DNA of 64,000 bases from Altererythrobacter sp. CAU 1644 (GTDB lineage Bacteria; Pseudomonadota; Alphaproteobacteria; Sphingomonadales; Sphingomonadaceae). This document shows positions 53,459 to 62,041 of the stretch, piece by piece. The stretch covers positions 620,001-684,000 of the forward strand of contig NZ_CP121106.1 of NCBI RefSeq assembly GCF_029623755.1, in the 5' to 3' direction. Every line of letters begins with the position of its first letter. Positions within the stretch are counted from its first letter, which is position 1. The notes below the pieces were generated by a model. That model worked only from the letters and a program-made list of their open reading frames with translations, was not told the origin of the DNA and searched no databases. The position numbers and the translations under genes were made by a program.

Positions 53459-53500
53459 TGCGAGTGATTCGCAAGAGCATATTTATGCGAACAATTCGCA
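53459..53500 (-). promoter_or_regulatory. Tandem Fur-like dyads before bfd-bfr
   Basis: Two dyads: TGCGA-GTGAT-TCGCA (53459-53473, symmetrical arms) and TGCGAA-CAA-TTCGCA (53486-53500, perfect). Their centres are 27 bases apart. The TGCGAAT/ATTCGCA type fits Fur operators known from alphaproteobacteria and sits at the start of an iron-storage operon. The regulator is inferred. Confidence 0.55.
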
Positions 53501-53512
53501 ATAGCAAGTGAT

Positions 53513-54823
53513 TTAGCGCTTCAGCGGGAAAACTTTTCCGTAGGTCAGGCACCGCCACAACCATTCGAGCGGGCCGTACCGGAACCGCTCGAGCCAGGGT
53601 TTCGACCACGCCAGCATCATCACCCAAGACAACAGGACCACGAGGTAAAGCTGCGGGCGATTGAGCTCTCCGAACAATCCCAAGGCCCAGCCGTGAAAGA
53701 CGAACAGCATCACGATCGAGGTCCCGAGATAATTGGTGAACGCCGCGCGGCCAGCCGCCGAGATCCGCTGGCCAAGCCAGCCGGTTGCTCTGGGACCATA
53801 GAGCGACAGCAATGCCGCAAGGCCCAGCACCATAATCAGGCGCGGGATTGGTGTGATGCCCATGAATGCCGCAAGCGTGCCGTAATACGTGAAGCCGACA
53901 GACTTGGTCCAAAGTGCGATAGCGAGGTGAAGCGCACCGCCGACAAGCAGGCCCGTCCAGCCCCACAAGCGTTGCCTCGCAGGGTCAAAGCCTCCACTGA
54001 ACAAGCCAAGTTTGAAGAGCGCCATACCAAGTAGCATTAACGGCAGACTTTCAGGGAAGAACAGCAGAACATTGGTGTAGGGGTCAGTGCCGTGTTCGCT
54101 CATCCGATGCTCGACGAAAGCACCGTAATCGCCCGAGCTCTTTATCTCGTTTTCCGTCGCACCATCATCAATCGCGTATTGTTTCCCTCCTTCAAGGTCA
54201 TCGCTCATCTCGGCAAATGCCGCTTGTTCACCCAAGGGAGTGTCGGCAACGAAGTGGGTCGGGACCATGATCGCAGCATAGATGATTGCCCCTGCCAGAT
54301 AGCCGAGCAAGCCGACTTTCAATTGGGTCTTTCCGCGCCATCTCACGCATAACAACAGGATCATCCCCGATATGGCGTAGGAGAAGAGAATATCGCCGAA
54401 CCAGATCAGGTAGAAATGGACGAGGCCGAACAGCATCAACCAGACGAGCCGCCGAAATTGCAGCCAACGGCCTGAACCACGCACCCAGGCTCTTTCGAGG
54501 AACAGGATTATTCCCGCGCCAAACAGGAGGGTGAAAAGCCCGCGCATCTTGCCGTCGATCAGCACGAATTGCGCGATCCACATCCAGCCGCCCTCGTCGC
54601 CATGCGGAACGAGGAAACCGTCGGGCCACATGTAGGCGGCAAAGGGTTGCCCGAAGGCAACGATATTGGCCGCGAGGATACCCATGACAGCAACCCCGCG
54701 AATGAAATCGAGCGAAGCTATGCGCTCGCCGCCGCCAACGGGCTGATCCGGCGTCGCTACGTGTTCAGCCAATTCTTCGCTTGAACCAGGCGCATCTTGC
54801 GCCTGCGCTTCTATCTCGCTCAT
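53513..54823 (-). CDS. DUF418-family polytopic membrane protein
   Basis: 436-aa protein with about ten hydrophobic segments. Near the start is 'RIASLDFIRGVAVMGILAANIVAFGQP', and in the C-terminal half 'GRAAFTNYLGTSIVMLFVFHGWALGLFG' and 'WLERFRYGPLEWLWRCLTYGK', both signatures of DUF418. The family is sometimes linked to acyl transfer on surface glycans, but the function is not established. A short alternative start lies four codons upstream. It ends 68 bases upstream of the bfd start on the same strand. Confidence 0.85.
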   Translation of the reverse strand: MSEIEAQAQDAPGSSEELAEHVATPDQPVGGGERIASLDFIRGVAVMGILAANIVAFGQPFAAYMWPDGFLVPHGDEGGWMWIAQFVLIDGKMRGLFTLLFGAGIILFLERAWVRGSGRWLQFRRLVWLMLFGLVHFYLIWFGDILFSYAISGMILLLCVRWRGKTQLKVGLLGYLAGAIIYAAIMVPTHFVADTPLGEQAAFAEMSDDLEGGKQYAIDDGATENEIKSSGDYGAFVEHRMSEHGTDPYTNVLLFFPESLPLMLLGMALFKLGLFSGGFDPARQRLWGWTGLLVGGALHLAIALWTKSVGFTYYGTLAAFMGITPIPRLIMVLGLAALLSLYGPRATGWLGQRISAAGRAAFTNYLGTSIVMLFVFHGWALGLFGELNRPQLYLVVLLSWVMMLAWSKPWLERFRYGPLEWLWRCLTYGKVFPLKR

Positions 54824-54863
54824 CCATTGCCCCACCGTCTCTTGCCGCGGGGGTGTGCATCAA

Positions 54864-55916
54864 TCAGTTACGCGTCACAAGACAGTCTTGACCCGAGGCC
54901 TTCAGTTTCTGGCACGCAGTGCCGGCCGCGTCTCGGCTGTCGAACCCGCCCGCAAGCACGACTGTAACCTTGCCGCTGGGCTTGAATATCTTCTTCGCGC
55001 CTGCAAGTTCGGGGCGGCCCGAGAGCTTGCTCCAGAGCTTCTCCGCATTGCCGGGCACGCCGAATGCCCCGAGCTGGATTGCCCATGGGCCAGTTCCAGC
55101 GGCCGCCTGTCTCACGGCAGGAACCGGCGCAGGTGCAGTTTGGGTGGCGCTGCTCGACGCGGGCGTCGCAACGAAATCGGCCCCGGCGGTTGCGGGCATG
55201 TAGCTGGGCCCGCTCGCATTCGAGGGCGCGATCGGTGCAGTTGCCACCCTGCGCGGCACTCGCGGTGTCGCGTCTTCGACCGGAGTGGCCGGTTGGGCGA
55301 GGTCGGCCTGGGCCAGCACGGCGGTCCGGCGCGCATCACTTGCGGTCTTGATCTCTGCTGCCAGCGACTGCGCCATCTGGCGCTGTTCGGTCGGGATAAA
55401 GCTGTCCATCTGTGTCAGCGCCGATGCTGCCTGCGGCAGGCCGGCGGCGTGGGAGAGCGTCATCAGTGCATAGGCGCGGACCCAATCCTTGGGCGCCAGG
55501 TCAGCGTTGAAGTGGGCGAGCCCCAGAATGTACTGCGCGCGCGGATCGCCACGGTCGGCGGCATCGCGTATATAGGGCATCGCATCCTCGCGCTTGCCCT
55601 CCTGGAACAGCAACATGCCGTAGTTGTCGGCGGCTTTCACATGGCCATTGGCGGCCGCTGCGCGATACATTTCGCGGGCGCGATCCATGTCGGTAGGTAC
55701 CCCCCGCCCCAGGCGATAGGCTTGGGCAAGGTTGAATTGCGCATCGGGATCGCCCTGTGTGGCTGGCCCCTGCCATTCGGCGACGGCGGCCTCGTAATCG
55801 CCGCGCGACCACGCATCGACGCCGTCCTTGACGCTGGCAGCAAGCGGCGCGGCGAGGCATAGCGACGCTGCGACCCCTGCAAGCAACAGGCTCGATTTCG
55901 GTCCGATGGTCTGCAC
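54864..55916 (-). CDS. Sel1-repeat protein with C-terminal SPOR domain
   Basis: 350-aa protein with a signal peptide (to about residue 28, 'LAAPLAAS'). Sel1-like repeats (about 35-150) include 'GDPDAQFNLAQAYRLGRGVPTDMDRAREMY', 'AADNYGMLLF' and 'GDPRAQYILGLAHF' (given in part). A Pro/Ala linker follows, then a SPOR domain (about 270-350, 'GTGPWAIQLGAFGVPGNAEKLWSKL', 'GFDSRDAAGTACQKLKASGQDCLVTRN'). SPOR domains bind denuded septal peptidoglycan. It is divergent from the ParA cluster, which also ends in a SPOR gene. Confidence 0.88.
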   Translation of the reverse strand: MQTIGPKSSLLLAGVAASLCLAAPLAASVKDGVDAWSRGDYEAAVAEWQGPATQGDPDAQFNLAQAYRLGRGVPTDMDRAREMYRAAAANGHVKAADNYGMLLFQEGKREDAMPYIRDAADRGDPRAQYILGLAHFNADLAPKDWVRAYALMTLSHAAGLPQAASALTQMDSFIPTEQRQMAQSLAAEIKTASDARRTAVLAQADLAQPATPVEDATPRVPRRVATAPIAPSNASGPSYMPATAGADFVATPASSSATQTAPAPVPAVRQAAAGTGPWAIQLGAFGVPGNAEKLWSKLSGRPELAGAKKIFKPSGKVTVVLAGGFDSRDAAGTACQKLKASGQDCLVTRN

Positions 55917-56024
55917 TGCAATCCCCTTCTCTCACGCGCATCGAAATGCCGGTTCTACGGCTTCATGGTAAATACCACGTTAGCAAAACCGCGCCCGCTT
56001 TCGGAGCGCGCGAAGAGACCCTCG

Positions 56025-56039
56025 TTAACCCAATATTAG
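56025..56039. promoter_or_regulatory. CtrA-like half-site pair upstream of the ParA gene
   Basis: TTAA-N7-TTAG lies in the 200-base divergent leader between the Sel1/SPOR and ParA genes. The CtrA consensus is TTAA-N7-TTAA, so it has one mismatch. It is a weak match, noted because the window also has ChpT. Confidence 0.25.
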
Positions 56040-56116
56040 GGGTATCCTGCGATCCCCCACAAATGAAGCCGTCATAGGCTTGAAGATCATTGGGGCTAAC
56101 CAGGGGGACCCAGGCT

Positions 56117-56833
56117 TTGCGTGTACTAGCATTGGCATCGCAAAAAGGCGGATCGGGGAAGACTACTCTTTCCGGTCACTTGGCCGTCCAGGCTCAGCGC
56201 GCAGGCGCAGGCCCGGTTGTACTTATCGACATCGACCCGCAGGGCTCGCTCGCCGACTGGTGGAACGAACGCGAGGCCGAATATCCGGCATTCGCCCAGA
56301 CCACCGTCGCTCGCCTCGCGAACGACCTCCAGGTCCTGCGTCAGCAGGGCTTCAAGCTGGCAGTCATCGATACGCCGCCAGCCATCACCATGGCGATCCA
56401 GTCGGTGATCGGTGTCGCCGAGCTTATCGTCGTTCCGACCCGCCCCAGCCCGCACGACCTGCGCGCCGTGGGTGCCACGGTCGACCTGTGCGAACGCGCC
56501 GGCAAGCCGCTGGTGTTCGTCGTCAACGCGGCGACGCCCAAGGCCAAGATCACTTCGGAAGCAGCCGTTGCACTTTCGCAGCACGGCACGGTCGCTCCGA
56601 TCACGCTTCACCACCGCACCGATTTTGCCGCCTCGATGATCGACGGCCGTACGGTGATGGAGGTCGACCCCGATGGCCGCAGCGCCGCCGAGGTTACCGC
56701 GCTCTGGAAGTATATCTCGGATCGTCTTGAGAAGAACTTCCGTCGTACCGTTTTCGCGGCTCCGAATTCGCAGTCGCAGATCCCGGGTGCCAACCGCCCC
56801 GGTGGTGGCTTCGGCCGCCGCGTCGCCCAGTAA
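56117..56833 (+). CDS. ParA-family ATPase
   Basis: 238-aa ParA/MinD-type ATPase. The deviant Walker A is 'ALASQKGGSGKTTLSG', the A' motif 'VLIDIDPQGSLADWW', and Walker B-like 'LAVIDTPPAITMA'. The likely start is a TTG at 56117 (giving MRVLALASQKGG) with AGGGGG ten bases before; a TTG nine codons earlier is also open. It has no ParB next to it; a small RHH-like protein follows. ParA of this kind position cargo on the nucleoid or at poles. Confidence 0.85.
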   Translation: MRVLALASQKGGSGKTTLSGHLAVQAQRAGAGPVVLIDIDPQGSLADWWNEREAEYPAFAQTTVARLANDLQVLRQQGFKLAVIDTPPAITMAIQSVIGVAELIVVPTRPSPHDLRAVGATVDLCERAGKPLVFVVNAATPKAKITSEAAVALSQHGTVAPITLHHRTDFAASMIDGRTVMEVDPDGRSAAEVTALWKYISDRLEKNFRRTVFAAPNSQSQIPGANRPGGGFGRRVAQ

Positions 56834-56860
56834 CGGGCAAAGCAAGGAGCGCGCATCGCC

Positions 56861-57358
56861 ATGACCGAAGCCAGCTTTGCCTCTCTCAGCCCCACCCTTC
56901 TCGCACGCAAGGGTGGCGCCAAGCCTGCAATGCGTCCGCAGCTCGGTCCGATTCCTAACCCGACCGCCGATAGTCTCGAGGATCTGGGCTGGAACGACAT
57001 GGGCCATGACGACGACGAGGCACGGACCGCCGAAGTCGTCCAACTCAAGCCGGCGAATTCGGACAGCCAGGCCGACCAGCCAATCGTCCGCAAGCAGGTC
57101 GAACAACTCGCCAAGAGCATTGAACAGGACAATTCGGTGACCCCGGCCAAGCCTGCCAAAGCGCGCAAGAGCGCGATCAAGCAGGGCAAGCGCGCCGCCT
57201 TCACGCTGCGCCTCGACGCCGACCGCCATTTGAAACTGCGGCTTGCCGCAACCATGCAGGGAAAGAGCGCGCAATCGCTTGTGACCGCCGCGCTCGACGC
57301 CCTGCTCGACGAAATTGATGATCTCGAATCCTTGGCCGCTCGGATGAAGCGGAACTGA
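56861..57358 (+). CDS. Small RHH-like partner of the ParA protein
   Basis: 165-aa hydrophilic protein. Residues 1-100 look disordered and acidic/basic ('LGWNDMGHDDDEARTAEVV'). The C-terminal part (about 105-160, 'GKRAAFTLRLDADRHLKLRLAATMQG', 'SAQSLVTAALDALLDEI', both in part) has the beta-helix-helix pattern of ribbon-helix-helix DNA-binding proteins. It would be the adaptor for ParA, either binding DNA or a cargo. I do not recognise a named family. It lies 27 bases after parA and 32 bases before the TPR/SPOR gene. Confidence 0.6.
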   Translation: MTEASFASLSPTLLARKGGAKPAMRPQLGPIPNPTADSLEDLGWNDMGHDDDEARTAEVVQLKPANSDSQADQPIVRKQVEQLAKSIEQDNSVTPAKPAKARKSAIKQGKRAAFTLRLDADRHLKLRLAATMQGKSAQSLVTAALDALLDEIDDLESLAARMKRN

Positions 57359-57390
57359 AGGATGGATGCGCTGAAAGAGGGGGATAGACG

Positions 57391-58719
57391 ATGAGTCGTA
57401 CCGCCAAGAAGAAGCCGATGATTGGCCCCAAGATGAGCCTTGCCGTTACCACGGCATTGGCCAGTGTCGCGCTGGCAGGCTGCAGCACCAATGCTGCACC
57501 GCTGGCCGAGACCTCGTTCCAGAAGGCACAGGTCGCGCTGGAGAAGGGGCAGGTCGACAAGGCCATCGCGCATGCCGAAGCTGCGGTTCTCTCCGAACCG
57601 CGCAATTCCGGTTATCGCGCGCTGCTCGGCGCAGCCTATCTCGAAGCCGGTCGGTTCGCCTCGGCAGCCACCAGCTTCAGCGATGCGATCGAACTGGGCG
57701 ACAGCGACCCGCGCACCGTGCTGAGCTACGCGCTCGCCGAAGTCGCGCTCGGCAATAATGCTGCAGCGGTCGACATGCTCAACCAGTGGCAGGACGAAAT
57801 CGGCGGCGCCGACCTCGGCCTCGCACTGGCGCTTGCAGGCGAGACTGACCGCGGTGTCCACATCCTGGGCAATGCGGTTCGCGCTGGCGACGAAAGCGCC
57901 AAGGTTCGCCAGAACCTGGCCTATGCCTACGCGCTCCAAGGCAATTGGCGCGCCGCCCGCGTCATGGCGGCAGAAGATGTCCCGGCCGACCAACTCGACC
58001 AGCGCCTCAGCGACTGGGCTGAAAGCGCGCGTCCGGAAGACTACCAGCGCCGGGTCGCGAGCCTGCTCAACGTCGCTCCCGCCGCCGATGGTGGCCAGCC
58101 GACGCACCTTGCGCTCGCCAACTTCCCCAGCCACGGCATGATGGTGGCCGAAGCCGCTGCCGAAATCCCGGCCGAAGACGCCACGATGCTGGCATATGGC
58201 GATGTCGATGGCGAAGAGCTGCCGGCAGCAGATGTGCCGGGCCAGTTCGCGGTCGCCGAAGAATACTACACTCCGGTTGCCAGCGCAGAACCTGCATCGC
58301 GCTACGTCTCCAACGAGGTCGTGCAGGCGCTCCCGGCAGGCTATGTCGAAGCGCGGCCGGCACCGGTTTCGCGCGTTGCCGCCAACAGCACGCAGCGCCG
58401 TATGGCGGCCACGGTCGATCAGACCGAAGGCACGCATCTGGTGCAACTGGGCAGCTTCTCGAGCCGGGCTGGCGCCGAACGCGCCTGGTCGATCTACCAG
58501 AAGCGCTATTCGCAGCTCTCGGGTCGCGAAGCTGTGATCACCGAGGCCAAGGTCAAGGGCAAGACCTACTACCGCGTTGCCGCCGCCGGTTTCGGCGCTG
58601 CCAGCGCCCGGGCGATGTGCTCGACGGTCAAGGCGACCGGCAAGGGTTGCTTCGCCTATGCGGAAAGCAGCCCCATGCCGGGTACGGTAGCGAGCCAGCG
58701 CCGCTTGGCCGCCCGATAA
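57391..58719 (+). CDS. TPR lipoprotein with C-terminal SPOR domain
   Basis: 442-aa protein with a signal and lipobox LAGC ('SVALAGCSTN', Cys near residue 31). TPR-like repeats (about 40-210) include 'SFQKAQVALEKGQVDKAIAHAEAAV', 'YRALLGAAYLEAGRFASAATSFSDAI' (in part) and 'NLAYAYALQGNWRAARVMA'. A linker follows, then a SPOR domain ('THLVQLGSFSSRAGAERAWSIYQKRY', 'TYYRVAAAGFGAASARAMCSTVKATGKGCFAY'). It sits in the envelope and should recognise septal peptidoglycan. It ends the ParA-RHH cluster and has a terminator. Confidence 0.88.
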   Translation: MSRTAKKKPMIGPKMSLAVTTALASVALAGCSTNAAPLAETSFQKAQVALEKGQVDKAIAHAEAAVLSEPRNSGYRALLGAAYLEAGRFASAATSFSDAIELGDSDPRTVLSYALAEVALGNNAAAVDMLNQWQDEIGGADLGLALALAGETDRGVHILGNAVRAGDESAKVRQNLAYAYALQGNWRAARVMAAEDVPADQLDQRLSDWAESARPEDYQRRVASLLNVAPAADGGQPTHLALANFPSHGMMVAEAAAEIPAEDATMLAYGDVDGEELPAADVPGQFAVAEEYYTPVASAEPASRYVSNEVVQALPAGYVEARPAPVSRVAANSTQRRMAATVDQTEGTHLVQLGSFSSRAGAERAWSIYQKRYSQLSGREAVITEAKVKGKTYYRVAAAGFGAASARAMCSTVKATGKGCFAYAESSPMPGTVASQRRLAAR

Positions 58720-58744
58720 GCCAACTCACTATTTCAGCGAGACT

Positions 58745-58779
58745 GCCCCCGGCACCGCAAGGTTCCGGGGGCCATTTTT
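58745..58779 (+). terminator. Rho-independent terminator after the TPR/SPOR gene
   Basis: GCCCCCGG pairs with CCGGGGGC. The 12-base loop can pair further (CC/GG closing GCAA). It is followed by TTTTT. It lies 25 bases after the stop. Confidence 0.8.
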
Positions 58780-59596
58780 ATGCGCCGTAGAGAATTCCGG
58801 GCATGACCGAGTGCCACCAGGCCGAATTCCACAGGAGATTCACGATGATCGCCGAGGGCACCATGATCGCGGCGTAGATCAGGTAGGCCTTGTGGACCCC
58901 GCGCCCGCGATAGATGTCCCACACCAGCATCGGCAAGATTGCCAACAAGGGCCAGAAATCCATCGTCAGCGGAGAATCCGGCAGCGTGTGCGGCAGGAAA
59001 GTCATCCTGTCGAACGCGGCCGGCAAGGGTGCAATCGTAGCGAGGATGATCATCCGCTTGTGCAATTCGGAATCGTTCCGGCGCGCGCGCAGTGCAATGA
59101 ACACCATCAGTAGGAAACACACCCCGATCCGAAACTGCGCGATCGCGATATTGGTCATGAAGTGTAGAAATTGCTGCGTCTGCTCGATAGCTGCCGGCGG
59201 CGCTCCTTCGGAGAAGGCAACCACCAGCCTAAGGTTCACAGGCACCAGGACCACGCCTGCCAGCACCAGGGCGGGCGCCAGGATCATGCCAAGTATGCCC
59301 AGCTGCATATGCATCCCTCTGCGCCCGGTCGCCATCAGCGTGGTTTGCGCCAGCAACAGCAACATCCAACTGCCCATCAGGACTGCGTGAACATGCATGA
59401 CCATCGGAAAGGGTGGTCGTTGCCCCTGCGCCACCGCATCCATCTTCATCAGCGAGTCCGGGATAAAACCGACCAAGACGATGGCGATCAGGAACACCGC
59501 CATGAAAACGTAAATCCAACGATCGATGAACGCGGTCAGCGTTCCCTCGACCGGCGCGTGCACGTGCGACGCATTCGATTCTGCGTGAGTAGCCAA
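58778..59596 (-). CDS. Polytopic membrane protein of unknown function
   Basis: 272-aa protein with about seven hydrophobic segments. Histidines occur at regular places in and near the helices ('FPMVMHVHAVLMGSWMLLLLAQ', 'GRRGMHMQLGILGMILAPALV', 'QQFLHFMT'), reminiscent of heme- or quinone-linked families such as DUF2306/DUF420, but I cannot assign one. The N-terminus is His-rich ('HAESNASHVHAPVEG'). It is separate from its neighbours and convergent with the TPR/SPOR gene. Confidence 0.7.
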   Translation of the reverse strand: MATHAESNASHVHAPVEGTLTAFIDRWIYVFMAVFLIAIVLVGFIPDSLMKMDAVAQGQRPPFPMVMHVHAVLMGSWMLLLLAQTTLMATGRRGMHMQLGILGMILAPALVLAGVVLVPVNLRLVVAFSEGAPPAAIEQTQQFLHFMTNIAIAQFRIGVCFLLMVFIALRARRNDSELHKRMIILATIAPLPAAFDRMTFLPHTLPDSPLTMDFWPLLAILPMLVWDIYRGRGVHKAYLIYAAIMVPSAIIVNLLWNSAWWHSVMPGILYGA

Positions 59597-59678
59597 GCCC
59601 CCCTCCCCACCATGAGGAACGCGGCCCTGCGCCGGACTCTACACCTTTCCGACCCTGATGGAAATCGGCCAGATAGGA

Positions 59679-60908
59679 TTAGTCGACCGAAACGCCGCCC
59701 TTGAACAAAGCGGTCACCCGGCCTTGCGTCGGCTGGCCATCGAACGGCGTGTTATCGGCGGTCGATTTCATTTCCCGGCGGTCGATGATCCAAGGTTTTT
59801 CGGGATCGATCAGTGCAACATCGGCTTCAAATCCCATGCGCAGTTCACCGGCATTCACCCCAAGCAACCGGGCCGGATTGCGCGCGAGGAGGTCGAACGC
59901 CCGCGGCAGGTCGATGACTTCGTCCCGCACCAGCGTCAGCGTCATCGCCAGCAATGTTTCCGCCCCGGCCATGCCTTCGGCCGCATCGGCATAGGGCAAG
60001 CGCTTATCCTCCGCCCCGCGCGGATCGTGGCCCGACGCGATGACGTCGATCGTCCCGTCTCCGATCGCCTCGATCACCGCCTTGCGATCCGCATCGAGCC
60101 GCAGCGGCGGCGACAGCCGGGCGAAGGTCCGGAAGTCCGCGGTTGCCAGATCGGAGAGCATGAAATGCGCAGGCGTAACGCCCGCCGTGACATTGACCCC
60201 GCGTGCCTTGGCCGACCGCACCAGTTCGAGCGAGGCCCGCGTCGTCACCTGGCGAAAATGCAGCCGCGCGCCCGAGATTTCGGCCAGTGCGAGATCGCGT
60301 GCCACCGCGAGTGCTTCGGCCTCTGCCGGGGCGCTCGGCAAACCCAGACGGGTAGCCATTTCGCCTGCGGTTGCAGCCGCGCTGCCCACCAGTCCACCGT
60401 CTTCGGCATGGGTTACAACCACCAGGTCGAGCATGGCGGCATATTGCAGCAAGCGCAGCATCACCCCGCTGTCGGCGACCCAGCGGCGCCCGGTCGCAAC
60501 GCCGCGCGCGCCTGCGTCCTTCATCAGCGCTATCTCGGCCAATTGCGCGCCCTTGAGATCGCAGGTCGCAGCGGCAAGCGGATGGACCCACAAGTCCGGC
60601 TTGCCGCTCTTTGCCATCAGGTTCACCCGGCTCGGATAGTCGAGCGGGGGAGACTGGTCGGGCATCAAGGCCGCGCGCGTGATCCCGCCGAAGTGGAACG
60701 CGGGCTTGTCGATCGCGAAGACGCCCAGATCGACCAGGCCAGGCGCAATGACCTGGCCCCTGGCGTCGAGGGTTTCGTCGCCGTCCTGCGCCTCGATCGA
60801 ACCGACCGAGGCAATTGCGCCATCGACCAGCCTTAGTCCGCCATCGACGAGGCCGTCGGGAGTGACGACGCGGCCATTGACGATCGTGAGGGGGCGTTGC
60901 TGTTTCAT
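59679..60908 (-). CDS. Dihydroorotase-like protein lacking catalytic residues (PyrC')
   Basis: 409-aa amidohydrolase-fold protein in the dihydroorotase family. The metal motif DxHxH is replaced by DLGVF at residues 60-64, and the catalytic Asp of the T-D-H-A-P-H type motif is Gly293 in 'SGHDPR'. Other family parts are kept ('[10 protein letters not shown]', '[18 protein letters not shown]', 'NPARLLGV'). Such pseudo-enzymes (PyrC'/PyrX) hold aspartate carbamoyltransferase together in several bacteria. ATG 60908 overlaps the pyrB stop by four bases, so both are made together. Active dihydroorotase must be elsewhere. Confidence 0.85.
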   Translation of the reverse strand: MKQQRPLTIVNGRVVTPDGLVDGGLRLVDGAIASVGSIEAQDGDETLDARGQVIAPGLVDLGVFAIDKPAFHFGGITRAALMPDQSPPLDYPSRVNLMAKSGKPDLWVHPLAAATCDLKGAQLAEIALMKDAGARGVATGRRWVADSGVMLRLLQYAAMLDLVVVTHAEDGGLVGSAAATAGEMATRLGLPSAPAEAEALAVARDLALAEISGARLHFRQVTTRASLELVRSAKARGVNVTAGVTPAHFMLSDLATADFRTFARLSPPLRLDADRKAVIEAIGDGTIDVIASGHDPRGAEDKRLPYADAAEGMAGAETLLAMTLTLVRDEVIDLPRAFDLLARNPARLLGVNAGELRMGFEADVALIDPEKPWIIDRREMKSTADNTPFDGQPTQGRVTALFKGGVSVD

Positions 60909-61921
60909 GCCCAGCCCTCCACACCGCGCGCCTTGCGGGTCAATATGTCGAGGCAAGCCATCCTGATCGCGACCCCCATCTCGACCTGCCGCGTGATAAT
61001 CGAGCGGTCGAGCATGTCGGCCACTTCGCTGTCGATCTCGACCCCGCGATTCATAGGGCCCGGGTGCATGACCAAAGCGTCAGGCGCGGCGCGCTTCAAC
61101 CGTTCCCTGGTGAGGCCGTAAAGGTGATGATACTCGCGCTCCGACGGAATGAACTGGCCCTGCATCCGCTCGTTCTGGAGCCGCAGCATCATCACCACAT
61201 CGCTACCATCGAGCGCGGCGTCGAAATCGTGGAACGTTTGCGCCCCCATCGCTTCGACTCCCACCGGCATCAGCGCTGGCGGCGCGCACAGACGGACCGA
61301 AGCACCGAGCGCCTGCAGGCACAGGATATTCGAACGCGCGACGCGGCTATGCAGGATGTCGCCGCAGATCGTGACCGTCAGCCCGGTGAAGTCTTCGGCC
61401 GCCTCGCCGCGTCCACGCAGAGCATGGCGAAGTGCAAGCGCATCGAGAAGGGCCTGCGTCGGATGCTCGTGTTGCCCGTCGCCTGCGTTGAGGACCGGGC
61501 AATCGACCTTGCTCGCGATCAGGTCGACCGCCCCACTCGAACCGTGTCGGATGACGATGGCATCTGCACGCATGGCGTTGAGCGTGATCGCGGTATCGAT
61601 CAGCGTTTCGCCCTTCTTCACCGAGGATTGCGCGGCATGCATATTGACTACGTCGGCACCCAACCGCTTGCCAGCAATCTCGAAGCTCAGCAGCGTTCGG
61701 GTCGAATTTTCGAAGAAGGCATTGATGATCGTCAGCCCGGCGAGCCGGTCGACATGCTTCGAGCTTTGCCGGTTGAGCTCGACCCAAGGCTCGGCCTCGT
61801 CCAGCAGATAGAGGATTTCGTGCCGTTCAAGCTGTGCGATGCCAAGCAGGTCGCGGTGCGGATAGGCCAGCGAACCCGCAGGATAGCGGGCGCTGTGCGA
61901 GGTGGTGTCCGTCGATGTCAT
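60905..61921 (-). CDS. pyrB: Aspartate carbamoyltransferase catalytic subunit
   Basis: 338-aa enzyme of the second step of pyrimidine synthesis. The carbamoyl-phosphate site is '[23 protein letters not shown]' (in part), then '[15 protein letters not shown]', '[20 protein letters not shown]' and '[18 protein letters not shown]'. ATG 61921 gives [17 protein letters not shown]; the open frame 40 codons upstream lies in the divergent region with sppA. No pyrI is present; the coupled dihydroorotase-like protein is the expected partner. Confidence 0.95.
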   Translation of the reverse strand: MTSTDTTSHSARYPAGSLAYPHRDLLGIAQLERHEILYLLDEAEPWVELNRQSSKHVDRLAGLTIINAFFENSTRTLLSFEIAGKRLGADVVNMHAAQSSVKKGETLIDTAITLNAMRADAIVIRHGSSGAVDLIASKVDCPVLNAGDGQHEHPTQALLDALALRHALRGRGEAAEDFTGLTVTICGDILHSRVARSNILCLQALGASVRLCAPPALMPVGVEAMGAQTFHDFDAALDGSDVVMMLRLQNERMQGQFIPSEREYHHLYGLTRERLKRAAPDALVMHPGPMNRGVEIDSEVADMLDRSIITRQVEMGVAIRMACLDILTRKARGVEGWA

Positions 61922-62041
61922 TAAAGCCACGCCCTTAGTCGAAGGGTGTCGACCGCTCAACCTTTTCCTTGGCCGCTTTCCATTGGAAGTTTCAGGCACA
62001 ACCCCTAGATTAGCCCCGACATTAGGCAATTTGGGGCGCAT

